Assembly: GCF_000971975.1 (NCBI RefSeq)
Contig: NZ_KQ040785.1
Location: forward strand, 1 to 64,000
Direction: 5' to 3'
Length of the DNA stretch: 64,000 bases
DNA from: Paenibacillus algorifonticola
GTDB taxonomy: Bacteria; Bacillota; Bacilli; Paenibacillales; Paenibacillaceae
Numbering within the stretch: the first letter of the stretch is position 1; the number at the start of each line of letters is the position of its first letter. Made by a program: the position numbers and the translations under genes. The notes beneath the pieces were generated by a model. It did not search any database, was not told the origin of the DNA, and saw nothing but the letters and a program-made list of their open reading frames with translations. Shown piece after piece: positions 27,883 through 34,855 of the stretch.

Positions 27883-29913
27883 TTGATTAATGAAAAATTG
27901 CCGAAAATTTGGTACGGTGGCGACTATAATCCGGAGCAGTGGGATGAGTCTGTTATGGAAGAGGATATTCGGATGTTTAAGCTGGCGGGCATTGATGTAG
28001 CAACCGTCAACGTATTTTCGTGGGCGCGCATTCAGCCAGATGAGAATACCTATGATCTCGAATGGCTGGACCGCATCATTGATCGTCTGTACAAGGACGG
28101 TATTTACGTCTGTCTCGCGACGAGCACAGGTGCACATCCGGCATGGCTGGCGAAAAAGCACCCCGATGTGCTGCGTGTCGATTACGACGGACGCAAGCGC
28201 AAATTCGGCGGACGCCATAATTCCTGTCCGAACAGCCCGGCTTACCGCAAGCTGTCCGAGCGTCTGGCTGGCACGATTGCTGAGCGCTACAAGGATCACC
28301 TGGCGGTACTCGTATGGCATGTATCGAATGAGTACGGCGGCTATTGCTACTGTGACAACTGCGAGGCGGCATTCCGCGTTTGGCTGGAGCAGCGTTATGG
28401 AACGCTTGAGAAGCTGAACAAGGCGTGGAATACTGCGTTTTGGGGCCATACTTTTTACGATTGGGATGAGATCGTTGCTCCTAACGCCCTCAGTGAAGAG
28501 TGGGGACATAACCGCACGAACTTCCAGGGCATTTCCATCGATTACCGCCGCTTCCAGTCGTCAAGCCTGCTGGACTGCTACAAGCTGGAATATGAAGCGA
28601 TTAAGCAGCATTCGCCTAACCTGCAAGTGACAACGAATTTAATGGGTACGTATTCCGAGCTGGACTATTTCGAATGGGCAAAATATATGGATGTCGTCTC
28701 ATGGGACAACTATCCTTCGATGGATACGCCGTTCAGCCTGACGGCGATGACGCATGATCTGATGCGCGGCCTCAAAAGCGGCCAGCCGTTCATGCTGATG
28801 GAGCAAACGCCAAGCCAGCAAAACTGGCAGCCGTACAACTCGCTTAAGCGTCCAGGGGTTATGAAGCTGTGGAGCTATCAGGCGGTGGCGCGCGGCGCGG
28901 ATACGGTGCTGTTCTTCCAGCTGCGCCGCTCAGTCGGTGCTTGTGAAAAATACCATGGCGCTGTCATTGAGCATGTCGGCCATGAGAATACACGCGTATT
29001 CCGCGAAAGCGCCGAGCTGGGCGCTGAGCTGCAGCAGCTGTCTGGGCGCATCCTCGATTCGCGCGTTGATTCCAAGGTAGCGATCGTCTACGATTGGGAA
29101 AATCGCTGGGCGGTTGAGCTGTCGAGCGGTCCGACCGTTGCGCTTAAATACCTCGATGAGGTTCATAAGTATTATGACGCCTTATTCCAAATGAACGTTC
29201 AGACGGATATGATCAGCGTGGAGGAGCAGCTCGATCGTTACGATCTCGTCATCGCTCCTGTGCTGTATATGGTGAAGCCTGGCTTTGCGGAGAAGGTTGA
29301 AGCTTTCGTTGCGCGCGGCGGCACTTTCGTCACAACGTTCTTCAGCGGAATCGTCAATGAAAATGACATCGTGACGCTTGGCGGATATCCGGGCAAGCTG
29401 CGCAAGGTGCTGGGCATTTGGGCGGAGGAAATCGATGCCCTGCTGCCGGGCCAGCAAAATGACATTGTACTCAATAAACCGCTTGGCGCGCTTGATAGCG
29501 GGACATACTCCGGCAGTATTTTGTGCGATCTGATTCATACGGAAGGCGCTGAAGTGGTTGCCGAATATGGCTCTGACTTCTATAAAGGCATGCCTGCTGT
29601 AACGGTTAATTCGTTCGGCGAAGGCAAAGCCTGGTACGTGGCGACCAGCCCGGACAAAACCTTCCTGCAAGGCCTCATGGCCCATTTATGTGAGGCTGCA
29701 GGCATTCAACCGCTGCTTGCGACTCCAGACGGCGTTGAAGTATCGCAGCGAGCCATTAACGGCAGCACCTTTACGTTCATTTTGAATCACAATGCGGAAG
29801 CGGTACAGCTTTCGGAGCTGCCTAACACCTTCACGAAAGAGCTGCTGAGCGGGGAAGCTGTAAACGGATCGCTGGCGATCGCAGCGAAAGGCGTAGCGAT
29901 TTTGGAAAGCTAG
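27883..29913 (+). CDS. GH42 beta-galactosidase
   Basis: A 676-residue family 42 glycoside hydrolase. Visible are the N-terminal WYGGDYNPEQW, the acid/base block WHVSNEYGGYCYCDNC (Glu in NEYGG) and the nucleophile block FMLMEQTPSQQNW (Glu in MEQ). The trimerisation domain and a C-terminal beta domain follow. Relatives hydrolyse beta-galactosides, often beta-1,4-galactan oligosaccharides from pectin. I start it at TTG 27883, ten bases after GGAGAGGAG; an in-frame ATG at 27862 overlaps that site. It has no signal peptide, so it should act on imported galacto-oligosaccharides. It is the last gene of the importer operon. Confidence 0.94.
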   Translation: MINEKLPKIWYGGDYNPEQWDESVMEEDIRMFKLAGIDVATVNVFSWARIQPDENTYDLEWLDRIIDRLYKDGIYVCLATSTGAHPAWLAKKHPDVLRVDYDGRKRKFGGRHNSCPNSPAYRKLSERLAGTIAERYKDHLAVLVWHVSNEYGGYCYCDNCEAAFRVWLEQRYGTLEKLNKAWNTAFWGHTFYDWDEIVAPNALSEEWGHNRTNFQGISIDYRRFQSSSLLDCYKLEYEAIKQHSPNLQVTTNLMGTYSELDYFEWAKYMDVVSWDNYPSMDTPFSLTAMTHDLMRGLKSGQPFMLMEQTPSQQNWQPYNSLKRPGVMKLWSYQAVARGADTVLFFQLRRSVGACEKYHGAVIEHVGHENTRVFRESAELGAELQQLSGRILDSRVDSKVAIVYDWENRWAVELSSGPTVALKYLDEVHKYYDALFQMNVQTDMISVEEQLDRYDLVIAPVLYMVKPGFAEKVEAFVARGGTFVTTFFSGIVNENDIVTLGGYPGKLRKVLGIWAEEIDALLPGQQNDIVLNKPLGALDSGTYSGSILCDLIHTEGAEVVAEYGSDFYKGMPAVTVNSFGEGKAWYVATSPDKTFLQGLMAHLCEAAGIQPLLATPDGVEVSQRAINGSTFTFILNHNAEAVQLSELPNTFTKELLSGEAVNGSLAIAAKGVAILES

Positions 29914-29961
29914 GCTATATAAGTGGAACGAAAGAAAGCAATGGGGCGGGGGAGAAATGGA

Positions 29962-30080
29962 GAGAAAGGTTGGAACTGGAGAGAGCGATAGCGTCCGCCT
30001 TTGTTTTCGGATTTCACCCTCAACGAGGAATAGAATCAAGAAATCAGAAAACAACAGCGGCCGGAAGTCCAACCTTTCTC
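29962..30080. repeat. 119-bp imperfect palindrome (MITE- or structured-RNA-like)
   Basis: Perfect 13-base terminal inverted repeats, GAGAAAGGTTGGA (29962-29974) and TCCAACCTTTCTC (30068-30080), enclose a second pair, TTGTTTTCGGATTT (30001-30014) and AAATCAGAAAACAA (30041-30054), matching at 13 of 14 positions. The whole block can fold into one long hairpin. It encodes no recognised protein and lies in a 377-base gap after GH42. It could be a non-autonomous mobile element, a dispersed repeat or a structured RNA. The rest of the gap (30081-30275) shows nothing convincing. Confidence 0.7.
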
Positions 30081-30290
30081 GTAGTGACGACCATCGCCCT
30101 CATGCGAATCAATCGTTCAACTTATATAGAAAGCCAATGAAGCTAGCATAGCTAAGAAAGCATGATTTTACTGGCGGAGCTGCAAAGCTGATTTGAAGGC
30201 AGCAAACAGAACAGCCGCGGACAAGCTCCGCATTTGCCCCTGCCCGCATATGCTGAACGTATAGAAGCATAGTTAAAGGGAGGGCCCCCT

Positions 30291-30398
30291 ATGAGGAAAG
30301 CAAATGCATTAAGCAGCCGCAAGCAGTTGGAGCTGATTTTGCTCGTGCTGGCGCTGTATTTGCTGCTCGTTCTGCTGTTAATTTCGCTATTATTTTAA
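30291..30398 (+). CDS. Small 35-residue single-span membrane protein
   Basis: The frame starts at an ATG with AAAGGGAGGG in front. It begins MRKANALSSRKQLEL and ends in about 22 almost uninterrupted Leu/Val/Ile/Ala residues, one membrane helix with a basic N-terminus. A terminator follows (30434-30486), so it looks like its own transcription unit upstream of the spoVA genes. Hydrophobic miniproteins of this size are common in sporulating Firmicutes, but I do not recognise this one; type I toxins also look like this. The strong ribosome binding site and terminator support expression. Confidence 0.6.
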   Translation: MRKANALSSRKQLELILLVLALYLLLVLLLISLLF

Positions 30399-30433
30399 GC
30401 CAGACGTCCTGGCTACCTGACGGGCTAGTTATG

Positions 30434-30486
30434 AAAGAGCATTCGACTGTTTTGGCTGCGGCTAAAGCGGGCGGATGCTCTTTTTT
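30434..30486 (+). terminator. Hairpin terminator
   Basis: AAAGAGCATTCG (from 30434) pairs with CGGATGCTCTTT, followed by a T run. It separates the 35-residue gene from spoVAC. Confidence 0.75.
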
Positions 30487-30504
30487 AAAAAAGGAAGGCA
30501 GATT

Positions 30505-30536
30505 TGAAATCTGTGCTTGTAATATGCGCATACATA
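30505..30536 (+). promoter_or_regulatory. Sigma-G-like promoter of spoVA operon
   Basis: TGAAAT (30505-30510) and CATACATA (30529-30536) are 18 bases apart, close to the sigma-G pattern TGAATA-n-CATACTA. spoVA operons are known to be transcribed by sigma-G in the forespore, and spoVAC starts 100 bases downstream. Confidence 0.5.
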
Positions 30537-30636
30537 ATAGCCCCTCTGATGGCAAATAATGAACAAGAATGGATGCGCCCGCGCATCACCTGTTTAGCAT
30601 TTTGCAGCAGCGTATAACTGAAAGGAGGGGCAATAG

Positions 30637-31128
30637 ATGACAGAAAGCAGTGCAGACAAGGAAAAATACAAAAAGATGGCGATGTCTTCCAAGGAGTATC
30701 AGAATTTTGCGAAAACGCGGGAGCCTTCCCGCTCCATAGGTGCGAACTGTCTGAGAGCCTTCATTATTGGAGGTGCAATTTGTGTGCTTGGACAAGTGAT
30801 TCAGGAGCTGTTCATGCATCTGCTTCATATGAAAGCGGAGGATGCAAGCAATCCAACAGTTGCCGTGCTGATTATTATTTCCGTCATTTTGACGAGCATC
30901 GGCGTGTATGACAAAATCGCTCAGTGGGCGGGAGCTGGAACGGCTGTTCCCGTCACGGGCTTTGCCAATTCGATGTGTTCGGCGGCGCTGGAGCATCGTG
31001 CGGAAGGGCTTGTCCTAGGCGTAGGCGCCAATATGTTCAAGCTGGCGGGCTCGGTTGTCGTTTTCGGCGTCGTAGCCGCCTTCTTTGTCGGTATCGTCCA
31101 TCTCATTCTCGGCACAGGAGGGCAATAA
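30637..31128 (+). CDS. spoVAC: Stage V sporulation protein AC
   Basis: A 163-residue SpoVAC homologue, a membrane subunit of the forespore channel that takes up dipicolinic acid during sporulation and releases it at germination. The soluble start (SSKEYQNFAKTREP) is followed by helices around LRAFIIGGAICVLGQVIQEL, VAVLIIISVILTSIG and the paired segment WAGAGTAVPVTGFANSM typical of SpoVAC and SpoVAE. AAAGGAGGGG precedes the ATG. It is followed at once by spoVAD and spoVAEb. No spoVAA, spoVAB or spoVAF is present here, so this is the three-gene core version. Confidence 0.97.
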   Translation: MTESSADKEKYKKMAMSSKEYQNFAKTREPSRSIGANCLRAFIIGGAICVLGQVIQELFMHLLHMKAEDASNPTVAVLIIISVILTSIGVYDKIAQWAGAGTAVPVTGFANSMCSAALEHRAEGLVLGVGANMFKLAGSVVVFGVVAAFFVGIVHLILGTGGQ

Positions 31129-31129
31129 T

Positions 31130-32143
31130 ATGCTGCGCGGCAAACAGACCTGGTGGTTTGAGAAGCGCCCCGTCATTATTGGCGCGGCAACGGTAGTAGG
31201 GCCGGACGAAGGTGACGGCCCGCTGGCCGAGGATTTTGACCTTGTGCATCCCGAGCTGGATATGCAGCAGAAAAGCTGGGAGAAGGCCGAGCGGCTGCTG
31301 CTGGAGCAGGCTGCGGACTTTGCGCTCCAGAATGCCCGAATTGACAAGGAAATGGTGCAGTTTTTTGTCGGCGGCGATTTAATGAACCAAATTATAAGCA
31401 GCAGCTTTGCAGCGCGGTCGCTGGGCTTGCCGTATCTTGGCGTCTTCGGCGCCTGCTCGACCTCAATGGAGTCGCTGTCGATTGCCGCTATGCTCGTAAA
31501 CTCCGGCTCTGCCGATTACGTGCTGGCGGGCACGTGCAGCCATAACTGCACGGCGGAGAAGCAGTTCAGATACCCGACAGAATACGGCTCGCAGAAGCCG
31601 CCGACGGCGCAGTATACCGTTACTGGCGCTGGAGCTGGTCTCGTTGCAGCTTCGGGAGACGGACCGACTATCGAGTGTGCCACGATCGGCAAAATCGTCG
31701 ATCTCGGCATCACTGATCCATTTAATATGGGCGCTGCGATGGCACCTGCGGCCGTCGATACGATTCAAGCGCATTTTAACGATACAGGCCGCTCCCCAAG
31801 CGATTATGACTTAATCGTAACAGGTGACCTTGCTGGTGTTGGGCATCCGCTCGCCAATGAGCTGCTGCTGCAAAATGGCGTGCCGATGAATGACACGGTA
31901 TTTGGCGATTGCGGCTTAATGGTATACGATGTGAACCGCCAGAAGGTGCAGGCGGGCGGCAGCGGGTGCGGGTGCTCGGCAGTTGTCACCTACGGCCATT
32001 TGCTTAAACGGCTCGCAAGGGGCGAACTGAAACGGATATTGGTCGTTGCGACGGGAGCGCTGCTGTCGCCGCTGTCATTCCAGCAAGGCGAGAGCATTCC
32101 CGGCATTGCGCATGCTGTCGCTATTTGCGGAAAGGAAGGGTAA
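31130..32143 (+). CDS. spoVAD: Stage V sporulation protein AD
   Basis: A 337-residue SpoVAD, the soluble thiolase-fold subunit that binds dipicolinic acid at the inner spore membrane. The start TWWFEKRPVIIGAATVVGPD and the thiolase-like segment LGVFGACSTSMESLSIA are clear. The ATG at 31130 starts one base after the spoVAC stop, with AGGAGG inside the end of spoVAC. An in-frame start 45 bases earlier is not supported. Confidence 0.97.
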   Translation: MLRGKQTWWFEKRPVIIGAATVVGPDEGDGPLAEDFDLVHPELDMQQKSWEKAERLLLEQAADFALQNARIDKEMVQFFVGGDLMNQIISSSFAARSLGLPYLGVFGACSTSMESLSIAAMLVNSGSADYVLAGTCSHNCTAEKQFRYPTEYGSQKPPTAQYTVTGAGAGLVAASGDGPTIECATIGKIVDLGITDPFNMGAAMAPAAVDTIQAHFNDTGRSPSDYDLIVTGDLAGVGHPLANELLLQNGVPMNDTVFGDCGLMVYDVNRQKVQAGGSGCGCSAVVTYGHLLKRLARGELKRILVVATGALLSPLSFQQGESIPGIAHAVAICGKEG

Positions 32144-32147
32144 GGCG

Positions 32148-32498
32148 ATGATTTTTTTATGGGCATTTCTAGTTGGCGGCGCTATTTGCGTCGTGGGGCA
32201 AGTTATGTTTGATGTGTTCAAGCTGACCCCTGCACATACGATGGCGACGCTGGTCGTCATTGGGGCGGTGGTGGATGGAATCGGCTTATACGAGCCGTTG
32301 GTTGCCTTTGCTGGAGCAGGAGCGACAGTCCCGATTACGAGCTTCGGCAATGCGCTGGTGCACGGGGCTTTGACCGAGCTGCATGACCAAGGCTGGATTG
32401 GCGTTATTTCCGGCATATTTAAAGTGACGAGCTCGGGCATCTCTGCTGCGATCATCTTCTCGTTCCTGGCGGCATTGGTTATTCGGCCAAAGGGGTAA
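32148..32498 (+). CDS. spoVAEb: Stage V sporulation protein AEb
   Basis: A 116-residue SpoVAEb, a membrane subunit related to SpoVAC. Shared segments are FLVGGAICVVGQVMFD and FAGAGATVPITSFGNALVHG. It starts four bases after spoVAD with a GGAAGGG site overlapping the spoVAD end, and is followed by a terminator. SpoVAC, SpoVAD and SpoVAEb together are the conserved minimal dipicolinate channel; the soluble SpoVAEa partner is not found here. Confidence 0.96.
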   Translation: MIFLWAFLVGGAICVVGQVMFDVFKLTPAHTMATLVVIGAVVDGIGLYEPLVAFAGAGATVPITSFGNALVHGALTELHDQGWIGVISGIFKVTSSGISAAIIFSFLAALVIRPKG

Positions 32499-32506
32499 TA
32501 GACTGG

Positions 32507-32544
32507 AAAACTGGAGGGTCCTGTGGGATCCTCCAGTTTTTTTT
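32507..32544 (+). terminator. Hairpin terminator after spoVA operon
   Basis: AACTGGAGGGTCC and GGATCCTCCAGTT pair around TGT (about 12 pairs), followed by eight T. Confidence 0.92.
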
Positions 32545-32637
32545 GGAAATTGATGCATTTGTACTTACTTGCTGGACTACTGTAAAATGGAACTATATGC
32601 CTTTATCCATCTTGATACGCTGCGGGAGGTTATTCAT

Positions 32638-33597
32638 ATGGAAACGCAACAGGTTGACATGCAATTATGCGCATCTATTCTTACTAATCTAAATCATAGT
32701 ATTTTGGGAAAACAGGAGCAAATCGAAAGGCTGATGATTGCAGTGATTGGCGGCGGGCATGTGCTGCTGGAGGACGTTCCCGGCACGGGGAAGACGCAGC
32801 TCGTAAAGGCGCTGGCCCGTTCAATCGGCGGCCAGTTCAGGCGTATTCAGTGCAATCCGGATTTGCTGCCTACTGATATAACAGGCGTATCCATTTATCA
32901 TCCGAAGCAGGAGGAGTTTTTGTTCAGGCCAGGTCCGGTCATGACTAATTTGCTGCTGGCTGACGAGATCAACCGGGCAACGACCAAAACCCAATCCGCG
33001 CTGCTGGAGGCGATGGAGGAGGGCCATGTGACAGTAGATGGCGACACCTACGCGCTGCCTCATCCGTTTATGCTGCTTGCAACGCAAAATCCGATCGAAT
33101 TTGAAGGTACTTATTTGCTGCCTGAAGCGCAGCTTGACCGCTTTATGATGAAGCTGTCGCTCGGCTATCCAAGCGAGGAGGATGAGCAGAAGATGATTAT
33201 GGGCAGCGAGGTGCGGCTGCAGCCGGAGAGCCAAATTGCCCAAATCGCCGATGTGGACGATATTATCCGCATTCAGCAGCAGGTGCAGGCGGTCCATATG
33301 GATGAGGCCGTGGCAAAATATTTGGTCAGCATAGTCAGAGCTACGCGCGAGCATCCCGGCATTCAGCTTGGCGCCAGCCCGCGTGCTGCGCTTTCGTTTG
33401 CCCGGGCGGCCAAAGCAGCTGCCTATTTGGACCAGCGCAGCTTCGTCACTCCTGATGATGTGAAGAAGCTTGCTTCGCATGTATTGTCTCACCGGCTGTC
33501 CTTGCATACGGAAGCCAGAATGAACGGCCTCAAAGCGAGCGAGCTGGTAGAGCAAATCATGGAACAGGTAAGAGTGCCGGTGAGATTGGAGCGCTGA
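32638..33597 (+). CDS. MoxR-family AAA+ ATPase
   Basis: A 319-residue MoxR ATPase, a chaperone-like AAA+ protein. Walker A reads EDVPGTGKTQL and Walker B LLADEINR; the family motifs LFRPGPV, ATQNPIEFEGTYLLPEAQLDRF and GASPRAAL follow. GGGAGG lies eight bases before ATG 32638. It is the first gene of a MoxR-DUF58-transglutaminase operon, a common set of unknown detailed role thought to act on membrane or envelope proteins. A weak TTGTAC-18-TAAAAT promoter may lie just upstream, after the spoVA terminator. Confidence 0.94.
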   Translation: METQQVDMQLCASILTNLNHSILGKQEQIERLMIAVIGGGHVLLEDVPGTGKTQLVKALARSIGGQFRRIQCNPDLLPTDITGVSIYHPKQEEFLFRPGPVMTNLLLADEINRATTKTQSALLEAMEEGHVTVDGDTYALPHPFMLLATQNPIEFEGTYLLPEAQLDRFMMKLSLGYPSEEDEQKMIMGSEVRLQPESQIAQIADVDDIIRIQQQVQAVHMDEAVAKYLVSIVRATREHPGIQLGASPRAALSFARAAKAAAYLDQRSFVTPDDVKKLASHVLSHRLSLHTEARMNGLKASELVEQIMEQVRVPVRLER

Positions 33598-33598
33598 T

Positions 33599-34855
33599 GT
33601 GGAAATGTTGACGCTCAGCTTGCAACGCAGACGACTGCTCATTAGCGCGTTTCTGTATGGAGGAGCGCTGCTTTACTTATTATTTCAAGGCGGCAAAACG
33701 GCCGTGATGCTGTTCGTCATTATGAATGCGCTGCTGCTTTATTTGATGCTAGGGCGCTTTAGCGGCATTAGCAAAGTAAGCGGCAGCCGGACATTGCGTA
33801 AATCCGATGGCGGGCATGGCGATTATGCGCTGGCGGCCGGAAGTTCGCTTACAGTCAAGCTTTCGGTGAAGGTGCCCGGCTATTATCCGATACCGTTTGT
33901 GCTTGTCCGCGATCAATTGCTGCGCAACAATGGACAACCACTGCAATTCGAATCGTCCTTTGTGCCGAATTTGAAGCGTTCCGGCGAAGTGCTGTATACG
34001 ACACCTCCGCTGCAGCGTGGTGAATATCGCTTCGGAGCTACCGCATGCTCCTCCCATGATGTATTCGGACTGTTCGAGCATTCGGGCAGCTTTACGGAGG
34101 AGTCGGTGTTCAGCGTCATGCCTCAAATCGTCCCCCTGCGCCAGCAGCGGGGTTTGCAGCTTGGCGCACGCGGGCCGTACTCCCACGCCATCGCTTCACG
34201 CTCAGCGAAGGAGACGACGCAAATCAATGGCGTGCGGGAATATGTGCCTGGCGACCGCTTGTCGCGGATTCACTGGCATGCGACGGCGCGCACTGGACAC
34301 TGGAAGTCCAAGGAGTTTGAACGGGAGTCGCTTCCCCGAACGCTTATTATTCTCGACCGCGATGCGAAGGCTTACAGCGGCGCGCGGGCAGACCGCTTTG
34401 AACTCGCGGTATCAGCGGCCGCTTCGCTCATTGAGAGCGGCGGGCGAGGCGAGACGGCTATGGGGCTGCTGTCTGCCGGATCGCAGCGGGCCATTTTCCC
34501 GCCTAAGGCGGGTGCTGAACAACGGGGCGCGATTATGCAGCATTTAACAGCGGTGAACGCAGATGCGGAGCAGCCTTTATTTCAAACACTGGCTGCTTCG
34601 GAGTCGCTGCTAGATTCGGGCTCCATCGCGCTTGTTATTTCTACAGCATCGGGCAAGGAGGCGAGCGCAAGCTTGGAATGGCTCGCACGCAAAGGGCTTA
34701 AGCCTTGCCTGCTCCATATTGCGGACGTGGGCGGGCTGGCTGCAGCGATGAATCAGGACTGGCAGAAGCTGCTGCGCGCCCGAGGCTGGCCGGTTTTTAC
34801 ACTTACGCAGCTGCCGGAGCTGCCGGCTGTGCTTGAGGGAGGCGGCGGAGCATGA
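33599..34855 (+). CDS. DUF58 protein (von Willebrand A-like), membrane-anchored
   Basis: A 418-residue DUF58 protein. Two N-terminal helices (LLISAFLYGGALLYLLF, AVMLFVIMNALLLYLML) anchor it. A soluble part follows with the family block INGVREYVPGDRLSRIHWHATARTG-like sequence around residues 205-230 and a VWA-like fold (LIILDRDAK). The GTG start at 33599 lies next to the moxR stop codon; an ATG two codons later is possible. It overlaps the transglutaminase gene by four bases. DUF58 proteins are regular partners of MoxR ATPases. Confidence 0.92.
   Translation: MEMLTLSLQRRRLLISAFLYGGALLYLLFQGGKTAVMLFVIMNALLLYLMLGRFSGISKVSGSRTLRKSDGGHGDYALAAGSSLTVKLSVKVPGYYPIPFVLVRDQLLRNNGQPLQFESSFVPNLKRSGEVLYTTPPLQRGEYRFGATACSSHDVFGLFEHSGSFTEESVFSVMPQIVPLRQQRGLQLGARGPYSHAIASRSAKETTQINGVREYVPGDRLSRIHWHATARTGHWKSKEFERESLPRTLIILDRDAKAYSGARADRFELAVSAAASLIESGGRGETAMGLLSAGSQRAIFPPKAGAEQRGAIMQHLTAVNADAEQPLFQTLAASESLLDSGSIALVISTASGKEASASLEWLARKGLKPCLLHIADVGGLAAAMNQDWQKLLRARGWPVFTLTQLPELPAVLEGGGGA

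Noticed and set aside
27535..28509. 324-codon minus-strand frame spanning the lipoprotein and GH42 genes
   Set aside because: It crosses two real genes in antisense and has no start signals.
29957..30151. 64-codon frame crossing the palindromic element
   Set aside because: It is explained by the palindrome, has no ribosome binding site and has no protein-like features.
30246..30274. Sigma-G-like promoter GCATA-17-CATAGTT just ahead of the 35-residue gene
   Set aside because: Transcription would begin inside the ribosome binding site, so the match is probably chance.
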